Shown here one piece after another: positions 38,046 to 46,915 of a stretch of DNA of 64,000 bases. Origin of the DNA: Bradyrhizobium sp. cir1 (GTDB taxonomy: Bacteria; Pseudomonadota; Alphaproteobacteria; Rhizobiales; Xanthobacteraceae); NCBI RefSeq assembly GCF_014198245.1, contig NZ_JACIHE010000001.1, positions 186,001 through 250,000 on the forward strand. The letters are read 5' to 3'. Positions within the stretch are counted from its first letter, which is position 1, and every line of letters starts with the position of its first letter. Position numbers and translations under genes: made by a program. A model generated the notes under the pieces. It worked only from the letters and a program-made list of their open reading frames with translations. It did no database searches and was not told the origin of the DNA.

Positions 38046-39245
38046 CTATCGTGGCGCCAAGCCCGCGAGGTGACCGATCAGCCGGTCGATCTCCGTTTCC
38101 GTGTTGTAGTAATGCGGGGATGCCCGCACCAGCGGCGGCAGCGCGCGGAGTTCCGCGTCGATGCGGGTGCTCGCCGGATCCGAAGCGCCGATGGTGATTC
38201 CCGCCGCAGCGGCGCTGCGAACAATGGCGTCCGCCTCATGCCCTTCCATCGTGAAGCTGACGATGGCGGCCGGCGTGCGGCCGAGGTCGCGCATGGTGAT
38301 GCCCCGAATGGAGGCGAGGCCGCTGCGAAGACGGGCGGCCAGCAGGCGGCAGCGCTGCTCGATAGGTCCCATGCCGATATCGAGCGCATAATCGACGGCA
38401 GCGCCGAGCCCGAGCCGGGCCGCGTAATTGTTCTCCCAGGTCTCGAAGCGGCGCGCATCGTCGCGGAGCCGATATTCATCGCGCGAGACCCAGGGCGCCG
38501 CGAAATGGTCGATCATCGGCGGCTCGAGCTGCTGCAGCAGCGCGCGGCGGACGTAAAGAAAACCGGTGCCGCGCGGGCCACGCAGGAATTTGCGACCCGT
38601 CGCCGACAGCATGTCACAGCCGATGGCTTCCACGTCGACGGCCATCTGGCCGACCGCCTGGCAGGCGTCGAGCAGATAGGGAATGCCGTGCGCGCGCGCG
38701 ATTCTGCCGATCGCCGCCGCGGGATTGACCAGCCCGCCATTGGTCGGAACCCAGGTGATGGCGATCAGCTTCACGCGCGCGTCGACCATGCGTTCGAGCG
38801 CCTGGATGTCGAGCTCTCCGCTGGCATCGCTCGGCACCACGTCGATGCTCACGCCGGTTCTTTTCGCGACCTGAAGAAACGCCACATAGTTGGCGGCATA
38901 CTCCGCCTCGGCGGTCAGGATGCGGTCGCCCTGGCGGAACGGCAGCGCGTAGAATGCCATCTGCCAGGCAACCGTTGCGTTCTCCACGAGCGCGATCTCG
39001 TCGGGCGCGGCATTCAGCAGCCGGGCGACCGAGCCGTAGACCGCTTGAAGTCGATCGGACGCCTGGTCGGCAGCGGTATAGCCCCCGATCTCGCTCTCGA
39101 GGTCGATATGCTGCTTTATCGCCGCGACAACGGCAGTTGGCATCAGAGCCGCGCCGGCGTTATGCAGGTAGGCGAGCCGCGAGGCGGCCGGCGTCTCAGC
39201 GCGTATCCGGTCGATGTCGATCACTTGCGCCTCCGCTTCTCGCAT
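38046..39245 (-). CDS. Class V PLP-dependent aminotransferase-fold enzyme
   Basis: A 399-residue enzyme of the cysteine desulphurase/isopenicillin epimerase-like group. Asp193 in YLLDACQAVGQ and Lys219 in MLSATGRKFLRGPRGTGF are the PLP-binding pair. VENATVAWQMAFYAL and TAEAEYAANYVAF match the family. It lacks the conserved active-site Cys loop of SufS near the C-terminus as far as I can see, so a desulphurase assignment is not supported. It is convergent with the cupin gene, and its substrate is unknown. Confidence 0.82.
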   Translation of the reverse strand: MREAEAQVIDIDRIRAETPAASRLAYLHNAGAALMPTAVVAAIKQHIDLESEIGGYTAADQASDRLQAVYGSVARLLNAAPDEIALVENATVAWQMAFYALPFRQGDRILTAEAEYAANYVAFLQVAKRTGVSIDVVPSDASGELDIQALERMVDARVKLIAITWVPTNGGLVNPAAAIGRIARAHGIPYLLDACQAVGQMAVDVEAIGCDMLSATGRKFLRGPRGTGFLYVRRALLQQLEPPMIDHFAAPWVSRDEYRLRDDARRFETWENNYAARLGLGAAVDYALDIGMGPIEQRCRLLAARLRSGLASIRGITMRDLGRTPAAIVSFTMEGHEADAIVRSAAAAGITIGASDPASTRIDAELRALPPLVRASPHYYNTETEIDRLIGHLAGLAPR

Positions 39246-39301
39246 CTTCGAGCATCAATTAGACGCGTCGAGGAGTGCGAGCAAGACGGCCCGGCTTGGC
39301 C

Positions 39302-39865
39302 TCAGATGCAGAGGCTGAGCAGCTTGATGTGACAGCTGCTGGATTTGGGCTTGCTGGCAGGCGCAACCTCGCGCTTCACGGCAACCAGCGGCTCCGCATC
39401 CTTCTTGCCCTTGTTCTTGCCTTTTCCCTTCGGCTCGTAATCGCCGGCAATGACCATCGCCCAATAGGTGCGCTTGCCGCTGGCATTCTTGGCGCTCGCG
39501 ATGCCGACGCGGGAGGCGTTGTGCAGCAACAGGTTCTTGCGGTGCCCGGAGGAGTCGATCCACTGGCTCAGCGTCTTCTCGAAATTGTCGTAGCCATAGG
39601 CGATGTTCTCGGCGGCGCGACCTGCGCCGGCCGGCGCGACGCGCCGGTTGAACGGGCCGAGCGCGTCGTGGCTGAGATCGTCCTTCGCCGCCATCGCACG
39701 GGCCTGGTCCATGGCGATGCGGTCGAGCGTGGCATCGCGGACGACGCGGACTTCACCGTGCTTGAGGCGGAAGCCGGAGATCAGCTCGGCCGGGGATTCG
39801 GCCATTGCGGGGGCGGCCGCAAGCAGCAGAACGCCGGCGATCAGGCCGCCAACCGCACGCCGCAT
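39302..39865 (-). CDS. CAP/SCP-domain secreted protein
   Basis: A 187-residue exported protein. The signal peptide MRRAVGGLIAGVLLLAAAPA ends near AMA-ES. The CAP core holds DDLSHDALGPFNRRV (His), AENIAYGYDNFEKTLSQW and DSSGHRKNLLLHNASRVGIA (Gly-His-Arg), and the tail is Lys-rich with two cysteines at the end. CAP proteins are secreted, sometimes protease-like or lipid-binding; no role is known for this group. Start 39865 is used because GGGGGA precedes it. Confidence 0.85.
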   Translation of the reverse strand: MRRAVGGLIAGVLLLAAAPAMAESPAELISGFRLKHGEVRVVRDATLDRIAMDQARAMAAKDDLSHDALGPFNRRVAPAGAGRAAENIAYGYDNFEKTLSQWIDSSGHRKNLLLHNASRVGIASAKNASGKRTYWAMVIAGDYEPKGKGKNKGKKDAEPLVAVKREVAPASKPKSSSCHIKLLSLCI

Positions 39866-39960
39866 CGTCGTCCCCCGAGTGCCCATGACCCCGCCAAGCC
39901 CAAATTTCCCGACCGCTTCTCTATCGCCAATGTGGACGCTTCAAGGCACGGGCCGCCACA

Positions 39961-41055
39961 CTAGCCGGCCGGCAGGTCCGCCTCGAAATTGAAGCGGTCG
40001 CGCAGGTTCTTGCGCTGCTCCAGAATGTCCTTGAGGAAGGCGCGGTCCTGCTCGTTCTTCATCATCGGCTCGATCAGGTCGAGCTGGTTCATGGCGACCA
40101 GTTGCAGGATCTCGGTGCGCGGCTTGCCTCTGGTGTCACGCGGCAGCGCGTGGACCACCTGGATGTGCTCCGGTGGCTTGGGACCCTTGGCCGCGGAAAG
40201 CTCGCTCCGGAGCTGGCCTTCGAGCGTAGTCTGATCCGCCTCGACGAAGGCATAGAGTCCGACGCCGGAGCGCCGATCGGCAAAGGCGACGATGGCCGTG
40301 TCGCGCACCGCCGGATTCTTGCGGATCAGCTCCGCCAGCACCGGCGCGTCGTTGACGAGCCGGCGGCCGCCGCCCTCGCGGTCGGTGAAATTGAACAGGC
40401 CGCGCGTGATCGCGCGATAGACCTTCTTGCCGGTGACGAGCCACAGGCTCGCAGCAAACGACTTCTTCGCCAGGATTTTTCGCTCGCGCGGCGTCAGCGC
40501 TTCCGGCGCGTAGGAGCGCTTGTGCTTGAGCAGATGCCGCAGGTCTTCATAGGCAAGGATGCGGTAAAGCCGGCCCCGGCGCGCAAAGCACGCCGCGAGC
40601 TGGAAGTCGGTCACATAGGCGCGGCCGTCGCGGCCGACCAGCCAGTTCTGCTCCTTGGCGAGATCGTTGTGGCAGATGCCGGCACGGCGCAACCGCCGCA
40701 ACGCGGCCTTGGCCGAGCGGAAATAGGCGAGGTCGCCATGGGGCTTTGCCAGATGCAGCGCGACGCCGTCGACGAAGCCGCGCACCAAGGCACGGCGGCC
40801 GGCCCAGAGCAGCTCAGGACCGACATTGAGACCCTTTGCGAGCGCCAGCGCACGCTTCTCGCGCGCGAACAGATGACGCGCCAGCAGGAGTGACCACCAC
40901 GGCACCTCGTCCAGCCGGCGCAGCACCGCGTCGACCTCGCCGTTGTCACCGCAGAAGCGGCCGCGCTCGACGGTCGAGAACACGTCGCGCTTCAGCAGCA
41001 CGCCCTCGGTCCAGCGCGCCGAGAGTTCTGCGGCGTCGTCTTTGGGGAGGCTCAT
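39961..41055 (-). CDS. Kinase-like protein fused to an AMP-binding-enzyme C-terminal module
   Basis: A 364-residue cytoplasmic protein. Residues 1 to about 220 look like a compact Kdo/WaaP-type kinase: the catalytic loop is ICHNDLAKEQNWLV (His129, Asp131, Asn137) and the metal motif is VTDFQLA (Asp150; DFQ instead of DFG). Residues about 240-325 resemble the mobile C-terminal domain of acyl-adenylating enzymes: NPAVRDTAIVAFADRR, GLYAFVEAD, PPEHIQVVHALPRD and the invariant-type Gly-Lys in RGKPRTEILQL (Lys311). I know of no characterised protein with this pairing. The gene is 7 bases from trmFO on the same strand, so cotranscription is likely. Confidence 0.75.
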   Translation of the reverse strand: MSLPKDDAAELSARWTEGVLLKRDVFSTVERGRFCGDNGEVDAVLRRLDEVPWWSLLLARHLFAREKRALALAKGLNVGPELLWAGRRALVRGFVDGVALHLAKPHGDLAYFRSAKAALRRLRRAGICHNDLAKEQNWLVGRDGRAYVTDFQLAACFARRGRLYRILAYEDLRHLLKHKRSYAPEALTPRERKILAKKSFAASLWLVTGKKVYRAITRGLFNFTDREGGGRRLVNDAPVLAELIRKNPAVRDTAIVAFADRRSGVGLYAFVEADQTTLEGQLRSELSAAKGPKPPEHIQVVHALPRDTRGKPRTEILQLVAMNQLDLIEPMMKNEQDRAFLKDILEQRKNLRDRFNFEADLPAG

Positions 41056-41062
41056 CGGAAGC

Positions 41063-42490
41063 TCACGCCGCGGCGGCTATGCGCAGGTGATCGGCGATCC
41101 AGCGATCGAGATCGGCGAGCGCCCGCGCACTCATCGCCTGCTTCTTGGCCACCGTCTTCTCGTTGCCGCGCAGCCGCGTGCCGTCGGGCTTCTTGGTCGG
41201 TACGCTTGCGAGCGGCGGGAACAGTCCGAAATTGATGTTCATCGGCTGGAACGAGCGCGTACCCGGTTCGATGGTCTCGATGTGGCCGCCGGTGATGTGG
41301 CCGAGCAGCGATCCCAGCGCGGTCGTGCCCGGCGGGCTCTCGAGCGTCTCGCCGCGAGCATCCGCGGCCGCATAGAGGCCGGCGATCAGGCCGACGCTGG
41401 CGGATTCCACGTAGCCCTCGCAGCCCGTCATCTGACCGGCAAAGCGCAGCCGCGGCTGCGCACGCAGGCGCAACTGGCCGTCGAGCAGCTTGGGCGAGTT
41501 CAGGAAGGTGTTACGATGCAGGCCGCCGAGGCGGGCGAACTCCGCCTTCTCCAGCCCCGGAATGGTGCGGAAGATGCGCTGCTGCTCGCCGTATTTCAGC
41601 TTCGTCTGGAAGCCGACGATGTTGTAGAGGGTGCCGAGCTTGTTGTCCTGGCGCAGCTGCACGATGGCGTAGGCCTTCGTCGCAGGATCGTGCGGATTGG
41701 TGAGGCCGACCGGCTTCATCGGGCCGTGGCGCAGCGTCTCGGGGCCGCGTTCCGCCATCACCTCGATCGGCAGGCAGCCGTCGAAATAGGGCGTGTTGGT
41801 CTCCCACTCCTTGAACTCGGTCTTCTCGCCGGCGATCAGTGCGGCGACGAAGCCGTCATACTGCTCCTTGGTCATGGGGCAGTTGATGTAGTCGGCGCCG
41901 TTGCCGCCGGGGCCGACCTTGTCGTAGCGCGACTGGAACCAGGCCACCGACATGTCGATGGATTCGCGGTGCACGATCGGCGCGATCGCATCGAAGAAGG
42001 CGAGCGCGCTCTCGTCGGTCAGCGCGCGGATGGCTTCGGCGAGCGGCGCAGAGGTGAGGGGGCCGGTCGCAACGATGACGTTGCTCCAGTCCGCCGGCGG
42101 CAGGCCGGCGACCTCGCCGCGGGCGATCTCGATCAGGGGATGGTCGTTGAGCGCCTTGGTGACGGCCGCGGAGAAGCCATCGCGGTCGACCGCAAGCGCG
42201 CCGCCGGCTGGCACCTGGTTGGCGTCGGCCGCGCGCATGATCAGCGAGTCGAGGCGGCGCATCTCCGCATGCAGCAGGCCGACGGCGTTGTTGGCGGCGT
42301 CGTCCGAGCGGAACGAGTTGGAGCAGACGAGCTCGGCGAGCCCGTCAGTGCGGTGCGCCTCGGTCATGCGGTCCGGCCGCATCTCGTGCAGCACCACGGG
42401 CACGCCGGCTTTGGCGACCTGCCAGGCGGCTTCGGAGCCAGCGAGGCCAGCGCCGATCACGTGCACACTATTGGAATGGGGTCCTGTCAT
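41063..42490 (-). CDS. trmFO: Methylenetetrahydrofolate-tRNA-(uracil-54)-methyltransferase TrmFO
   Basis: A FAD- and folate-dependent enzyme that makes ribothymidine at position 54 of tRNA. It has 475 residues. The N-terminal FAD motif [21 protein letters not shown] is followed by [28 protein letters not shown], a TrmFO hallmark with the active-site Cys, then [19 protein letters not shown] (second Cys) and [23 protein letters not shown]. It shares a strand and almost no spacer with the kinase-like gene downstream. Confidence 0.96.
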   Translation of the reverse strand: MTGPHSNSVHVIGAGLAGSEAAWQVAKAGVPVVLHEMRPDRMTEAHRTDGLAELVCSNSFRSDDAANNAVGLLHAEMRRLDSLIMRAADANQVPAGGALAVDRDGFSAAVTKALNDHPLIEIARGEVAGLPPADWSNVIVATGPLTSAPLAEAIRALTDESALAFFDAIAPIVHRESIDMSVAWFQSRYDKVGPGGNGADYINCPMTKEQYDGFVAALIAGEKTEFKEWETNTPYFDGCLPIEVMAERGPETLRHGPMKPVGLTNPHDPATKAYAIVQLRQDNKLGTLYNIVGFQTKLKYGEQQRIFRTIPGLEKAEFARLGGLHRNTFLNSPKLLDGQLRLRAQPRLRFAGQMTGCEGYVESASVGLIAGLYAAADARGETLESPPGTTALGSLLGHITGGHIETIEPGTRSFQPMNINFGLFPPLASVPTKKPDGTRLRGNEKTVAKKQAMSARALADLDRWIADHLRIAAAA

Positions 42491-42553
42491 GGGGCGGACA
42501 GGTAGCGCTTTTCGGCGAGGAGTGGAATCGCCGAGATTGAGTTTTCTGCCTCC

Positions 42554-42583
42554 GGAAACGACAACGCCCGCACGAGGCGGGCG
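42554..42583 (-). terminator. Probable intrinsic terminator of the DUF1127 gene
   Basis: On the minus strand a 7-bp GC stem (CGCCCGC / GCGGGCG, loop of five) at 42565-42583 is followed by TTGTCGTTT. It lies 35 bases after the stop of the DUF1127 gene. Confidence 0.6.
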
Positions 42584-42617
42584 CTATCGGTCCGTTCCGG
42601 TGAAGGGCTGAACGATA

Positions 42618-42770
42618 TCAGCCCTGATACTGGCCGGCGGCAACGCGCGGGATGTCCGAGCGATCGAGGCCGATGTCGGCCAGTTCGCGATCGCTGAGCT
42701 GGGACAACTCGGCAACATTGCGCTGATAGTCCCGGAAGGCCTGGATCATGCGGATGAGCGAGAGCAGCAT
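42618..42770 (-). CDS. DUF1127 small protein
   Basis: A 50-residue protein starting MLLSLIRMIQAFRDYQRN and ending with the DUF1127 signature LSDRELADIGLDRSDIPRV plus a short tail. A GGAGA ribosome site precedes the ATG by eight bases. These Arg-rich, YjiS-like peptides are very common in Rhizobiales; some have been linked to RNA turnover and to phosphate or carbon adaptation in Agrobacterium and Rhodobacter. The gene stands alone with a likely terminator after it. Confidence 0.88.
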   Translation of the reverse strand: MLLSLIRMIQAFRDYQRNVAELSQLSDRELADIGLDRSDIPRVAAGQYQG

Positions 42771-43478
42771 TGGTAGTCTCCTGTAGTTCGATTCAGCCTT
42801 TGCCTAAGGCCTCATCGTTGAAATGAATATAGGTGAGAGTGGTGCAGTGCGAAAGTTCCGATGTTGCGATGCAGCTAAGCGAACAGTGCATAGCATCGGT
42901 AAGGGGCGCTTAACCTCTTGGCACTCCCGCCCAAGGGCTGGGCGGGCCTGACCGATTTCTGCAGTAAATGTCCGTGAAATCACGGGCTTATAGCAGGTGA
43001 TGCGGTTCCGATGAGGGTTGAAATAGGTTGCGTTCCCGTGATCCGCAACATGCTCGGTCAGCTAGTAGGCCCAAGTCTCGCATGCGCGAATCGCATGAAT
43101 CGCAAAATGTAGAAATGAATTTACATTCGAAAGTTCGATGGATTCGTCGCGCTTTGCAGGCCTGCGACTCGTAGGCGCTGCCCCCAGGAGGATTACCGCT
43201 TCTGGCTTTCGCGAACCCGAATGCATTCCCCGCCATTGGACTCTGAGGCTGACCACCGCTCCGTTGATGCGGTGCACACACGCCAAGCGTGCGCATCTGA
43301 TTACCAAGTTGTAATGAAAATCAGAAGTTTCGCATGCGGCTCTGCGCGGCGCGCAACATCACGCAATTCTCGCGGGGAATTTATTGCGGCAAGTTGCCGC
43401 AACCGGAGGAAAGTCATGTCGCAGATTCCGGCAATGTCGCCGGTTCTGGCCCAAGAACAAGAGAAGGAAAGTAACATC
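42771..43478. other. Long intergenic region with a perfect hairpin
   Basis: About 700 bases without a convincing gene. It is more AT-rich than its flanks between 42960 and 43330. A perfect 8-bp hairpin, CCCGCCCA / TGGGCGGG with a five-base loop, lies at 42926-42946, and a weaker hairpin spans about 43267-43299 (GATGCG ... CGCATC). No tRNA fold was found. It could hold a small RNA plus promoters for the flanking genes. Confidence 0.45.
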
Positions 43479-43742
43479 ATGACGAAGTTACTCGGGGTTA
43501 TCGCAATCGCCGCCGTCGCTTTCGCCGTCGCGCCGGCCCAGGCCGCCAAGCACGCCATGGGCGGCTGCAGCGGGGCCAATCTGGAGAAGACGGAGACCGC
43601 GATCGAGAACATGGCCGACGGCGACAGCAAGTTCGTCGCGCAGAAGGAGATCGCGGCGGCTCAGGACTCCCTGCTCAACGGCAAGATGGGTGCGTGCGGC
43701 ACGCATCTGAACAAGGCGATGCACGCCACCATGGGCAAGTAA
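43479..43742 (+). CDS. Small secreted protein with paired cysteines
   Basis: Eighty-seven residues: a Sec signal (MTKLLGVIAIAAVAFAVAPA, cleavage near AQA-A), then about 64 mature residues with two cysteines (GGCSGANLE and MGACGTHL), likely one disulphide, and a helical middle (KTETAIENMADG). ATG 43479 follows GAGAAGGAAAG. It has no recognised family. An upstream in-frame ATG at about 43417 would bury the signal peptide, so it is rejected. Confidence 0.7.
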   Translation: MTKLLGVIAIAAVAFAVAPAQAAKHAMGGCSGANLEKTETAIENMADGDSKFVAQKEIAAAQDSLLNGKMGACGTHLNKAMHATMGK

Positions 43743-43756
43743 ACGCGACCCAAGAG

Positions 43757-43790
43757 AGGGCCGGTCGCCGTGCGGTCGGCCCTACGCATT
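43757..43790 (+). terminator. Probable intrinsic terminator
   Basis: The stem AGGGCCG (43757-43763) pairs with CGGCCCT (43777-43783), and the sequence continues ACGCATTTTG. It lies 14 bases after the small secreted-protein gene and before the convergent transglycosylase gene, so it may work in both directions. Confidence 0.55.
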
Positions 43791-43804
43791 TTGTCGCGTG
43801 TTTC

Positions 43805-44629
43805 TTAAGGAGCGCGTGCGAGCTGGGTGGCGAAATAGGCCACGGTCTTCGAATAGACCTCGCTCTTGTTCCACTGCTGCAGCACTGCGAAGTTCGGGCT
43901 GCCCGGCTGCCAATCCTTGCCTTTCTGCCAGCCATAGCCGGCGAGATAATTGGCGGTGGATGCGAGCACGTCAGGCGCATTGTGCAGCAGATCACGCTTG
44001 CCGTTGCCGTCGAAATCGACCGCGTATTTCATCCAGGACGAGGGCATGAACTGGGTCTGGCCGAGCTCACCGGCCCATGCGCCCTTCATGTCACCTGGTG
44101 CCAGATCGCCGCGCTGGACGATGCGCAGCGCATCCAGCAGCTCGCCGCGAAACTGCTCAGCGCGCCGGCAGTCATAGGCCAGCGTCGCCAGCGAGCGGAT
44201 GGTGGCGAACTTGCCGGTGTTGACGCCGAAATCGGTCTCCAGACCCCAGATCGCGACCAGCACCTCGCCCGGCACGCCGTAGGTCTGCTCGATGCGCGAG
44301 AGCACCGAGCCGTATTGCTTCATCATGTTGGAGCCGCGAGTCATGCGCGGCGGCACCATGCGGCCGGAAAACTCCTCAAAGGTCTGGGTGAAGACCTTTT
44401 GCGAGCGGTCGCGGTTGAGCACGCTCTGATCGAGCGTCACGCCGGCAAGCCCCGCGGTGATGGCCTGCTGCGAAATACCCTTGGCCGCGGCGTCGGTTTT
44501 GAAATCTGCAAGCCAGGCGTCGAAATTGCCCGAGCCGCAGGCGACAGCGGAAAGCGCTGGCTGGGCGGACAGGATTGACGCGGAGAGGGCGAGGGCTGCG
44601 AGAGCGAGACGAGAAATCGTCGGGGTCAT
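43805..44629 (-). CDS. Lytic murein transglycosylase, MltB type
   Basis: Cleaves the glycan backbone of peptidoglycan in the periplasm, leaving anhydro-muramic ends. It has 274 residues from ATG 44629, with a signal peptide (MTPTISRLALAALALSASIL, cleavage near ALS-AVACG). SLT_2-type features are GVPGEVLVAIWGLETDFGVN (catalytic Glu), GAWAGELGQTQFMPSSWMKYAVDFDGNG and NYLAGYGWQKGKDW. The anhydro-muropeptides it releases are substrates of the NagZ pathway encoded at 18757. Confidence 0.92.
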   Translation of the reverse strand: MTPTISRLALAALALSASILSAQPALSAVACGSGNFDAWLADFKTDAAAKGISQQAITAGLAGVTLDQSVLNRDRSQKVFTQTFEEFSGRMVPPRMTRGSNMMKQYGSVLSRIEQTYGVPGEVLVAIWGLETDFGVNTGKFATIRSLATLAYDCRRAEQFRGELLDALRIVQRGDLAPGDMKGAWAGELGQTQFMPSSWMKYAVDFDGNGKRDLLHNAPDVLASTANYLAGYGWQKGKDWQPGSPNFAVLQQWNKSEVYSKTVAYFATQLARAP

Positions 44630-44756
44630 CAGATGAAATGGATTCCGTGAAGTGATCTGGCCAGCGGCGCAATTTTGATTGTAACCGCGGCCAAAGCAAG
44701 GCGCATGGCAGGCCGATCCTGCCCGCAGCCGGGCAGGATCGGATGGCACGAGATCG

Positions 44757-45665
44757 TTAAGCGTCCGTTCGATTCCGCCACGGGAAGAGGTTGGCGGGGA
44801 AGTCGGCGGCGGGCTTGCGCGGACGATGTGGCGGAGGCGGTACGGGCCGCGCACCGGGATCGGATACGATCGCCTTGCGGTAGAGATGCCAGGTGGCGTG
44901 GCCGAGCAGGGGGATGACGACGGCGAGGCCGAGGAACGCGGGAATCGTGCCGAGCGCCAGCAGCACCGCGACGATCAGGCCCCAGGCCGCCATCGGCACC
45001 GGGTTCCTGGCAACGACGCGCAGCGAGGTCACCATGGCCTCGAACGCGCCGGCATGGCGGTCGAGCATGAGCGGGAACGACACGGCGCTGATGCAGAGCG
45101 CAGCGAGCGCGAACAGGAATCCGGTGCCGCAGCCGACCACGATCAGCCACCAGCCTTGCCGGGTCGTCAGCACGCGGGTCAGGAAATCCGAGATCCCGGT
45201 GACGCCCTCATAGCCGAACGCTGCGACATAGATCGCCTGCGCGGTCGCAACCCAGGTCACGAACAGCGCGAGCAGCAACGCGCCGAGGCCGAGCATTGCG
45301 CCGAACGAAGGCGAGCGCAGCACCTCCATGGCATCCCAGGCGCTGGCCTCCTCATGGCGTTCGCGTCGGCTGGAGAGTTCATAGAGGCCAAGGGCCGCGA
45401 ACGGGCCGATCAGGGCGAAGCCCGCGGCCAGCGGAAACAGCAGCGGCAGCACGGAATAGCCCATCACCACGCGGGCGAGCACGAGGCCCAGCACGGGATA
45501 GATCACGCACAGGATGATGGCGTGGCTCGGAACTGCCTTGAAATCCTCCCAGCCGCGCCGAAGGGCCTCGTGCAGGTCGGACAGTTGGATGGTTCGGATC
45601 ACAGGTCCAGCCGCATCTGCAGGCTGGGCCATCGTGGGTACATTGCCCTGATAGAGTGTGGCCAT
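44757..45665 (-). CDS. DUF2189 integral membrane protein
   Basis: A 302-residue inner-membrane protein with about six helices. The DUF2189 signature is visible: IQLSDLHEALRRGWEDFKAV, FALIGPFAALGLYELSSRRE, SWDAMEV-like SAWDAMEVLRS, and PLLGHATWHLYRKAI at the end of the last helix. The N- and C-termini are polar, the latter Pro/Arg-rich. Function is unknown, although it is often found near cytochrome c or envelope genes. The ATG at 45665 starts MATLYQGN; an internal Met at residue 12 is also possible. Confidence 0.88.
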   Translation of the reverse strand: MATLYQGNVPTMAQPADAAGPVIRTIQLSDLHEALRRGWEDFKAVPSHAIILCVIYPVLGLVLARVVMGYSVLPLLFPLAAGFALIGPFAALGLYELSSRRERHEEASAWDAMEVLRSPSFGAMLGLGALLLALFVTWVATAQAIYVAAFGYEGVTGISDFLTRVLTTRQGWWLIVVGCGTGFLFALAALCISAVSFPLMLDRHAGAFEAMVTSLRVVARNPVPMAAWGLIVAVLLALGTIPAFLGLAVVIPLLGHATWHLYRKAIVSDPGARPVPPPPHRPRKPAADFPANLFPWRNRTDA

Positions 45666-46001
45666 GATCGCTAGCTCCCTTGCCGGGCAGCCGCATTCGG
45701 CGCCGGCAAACGGCGCAAGCGGCCGCTCTTCTCTGAGTTTCGCGATTCCAACCAGACGCGAATTCCGGACGGGGATCGCGAGTTGAACGCTGAGGCTACT
45801 CCCAATTCCGAGTCCTGTCCCTCACGCTCGGGTGAAATTCGATGCCGCAGTGCAACCTCAATGATGTCATTCGGTCGTCATTTCGCCGCAGATAAGCTGA
45901 TGCTGTTCGTGGTTCGCAGAACTCCGCGGGCGCAATGCAGTGACTTCGTTTATAAGTGGCCACTCAAGGCCCTTCCAACGGATCCTTTTCGGGGAGCAGA
46001 C
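45666..46001. other. Divergent promoter region
   Basis: About 335 bases between the DUF2189 gene and the DUF3597 gene. I see no gene, palindrome or known repeat. It is moderately AT-rich near 45870-45960, consistent with the promoter of the rightward gene. Confidence 0.45.
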
Positions 46002-46403
46002 ATGAGCATTTTCGGGAAAATCATGAGCGCGATCTTCGGCGGCCAGCCGGCTTCCGCCGCGCCCGCCGGTGGCGCAGCGCCGGGCAGTGCCCCCGCAGGG
46101 GCCGCGCCGGGCGCATCGACGCCGGCATCAGCGCCCATGGCGGCCGTCGATGTCGCGGCCATCGTCGACAAGGCGGTTGCCGCGCACAAGGGCGAGAAGC
46201 TGGAATGGCGCACCTCGATCGTCGACCTCATGAAGGCGCTGGACATCGATTCCAGCCTGGCCGCGCGCAAGGACCTTGCCAAGGAGCTCGGCTACAGCGG
46301 CGACATGAACGACTCGGCCAGCATGAACGTCTGGCTGCACAAGCAGGTCATGTCCAAGCTCGCCGCCAATGGCGGCAAGCTGCCGCCTGAGATCAAGCAC
46401 TGA
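46002..46403 (+). CDS. DUF3597 protein
   Basis: A 133-residue protein. The N-terminus MSIFGKIMSAIFGG is followed by an Ala/Pro/Gly-rich linker of about 35 residues, then the DUF3597 domain: LEWRTSIVDLMKALDIDSS, RKDLAKELGYSGDMNDSASM and NVWLHKQVMSKLAANGGKLP. The fold and motifs are confident; the function is not known. A GGGGAG site precedes the ATG, and a strong terminator follows. Confidence 0.9.
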   Translation: MSIFGKIMSAIFGGQPASAAPAGGAAPGSAPAGAAPGASTPASAPMAAVDVAAIVDKAVAAHKGEKLEWRTSIVDLMKALDIDSSLAARKDLAKELGYSGDMNDSASMNVWLHKQVMSKLAANGGKLPPEIKH

Positions 46404-46426
46404 CCGATCGTCCCTCGGTCGCCGAA

Positions 46427-46452
46427 GGGCCCGCGATCGCGCGGGCCCTTTT
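46427..46452 (+). terminator. Intrinsic terminator of the DUF3597 gene
   Basis: The perfect stem GGGCCCGCG / CGCGGGCCC with an ATCG loop is followed by TTTT. It lies 23 bases after the stop codon. Confidence 0.9.
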
Positions 46453-46456
46453 GCGT

Positions 46457-46585
46457 TCAGGCGACGAGGTCCGCATCCTCCGGATGCTTGTCGAGATAGT
46501 CGACGACGAAGCCGCAGCCGGCGATTAACTTCCTGCCGTCGCGGCGGATCAGATCCAGCGCGCCCTTGACCAAACCGGTGCTTGC
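46457..46585 (-). pseudogene. Truncated remnant of a YidJ-like GNAT gene
   Basis: The last 43 codons of this frame read STGLVKGALDLIRRDGRKLI, then AGCGFVVDYLDKHPEDADLV. This aligns with the C-terminal half of the intact GNAT protein at 47361-47636 (SKLVQGALDQVRAAGLKLIP, then QCPFVKAWIEKHPDYQDLV). The N-terminal half, including the acetyl-CoA loop, is missing: upstream sequence in any frame is unrelated. It is therefore a truncated paralogue about 0.8 kb from its relative, both on the minus strand. Confidence 0.75.
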
Positions 46586-46915
46586 CAAGGTGCGACCAAG
46601 GGAGGTTGCCGCAGGGGAGATATCCGGAAAATGCGTGTCCCGCTCAGCGTCATGGCCTTGCTCGCCGCGCTCGCTTCGACGGCGCAGGAGTCTTTGAGGA
46701 GGCTCGGGGCGCTCTAGCTGCGGTGCGATATGAGTTGACGACCGGCGAATATCGCGCTGCCATCGAAATAATCCTCGCTCTCGCTCTTGCGCGCTCGTCG
46801 GCGGTTCCCACGTGTTCCCTAGGACATGCGTCCGAATGCGGCCGGCAGGGTCGCCAGACATTCGGAAATCGTGATCGCCAGCCGCAGACGTGTGCCTCTG
46901 TCAGAGGAGGGTACG
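46586..46915. other. Intergenic region with a possible gene remnant
   Basis: About 330 bases. The plus strand contains a 28-codon frame at 46631-46717 beginning MRVPLSVMALLAALAST with an AGGGGAGA site upstream. It resembles a signal peptide cut short by a stop. I see no clear full gene. The deletion that removed the front of the GNAT remnant probably also affected this stretch. Confidence 0.4.

Noticed and set aside
42771..43478. Possible tRNA gene in the long intergenic region
   Set aside because: I found no T-loop (GTTCGA-type) with a matching acceptor stem and no CCA end.
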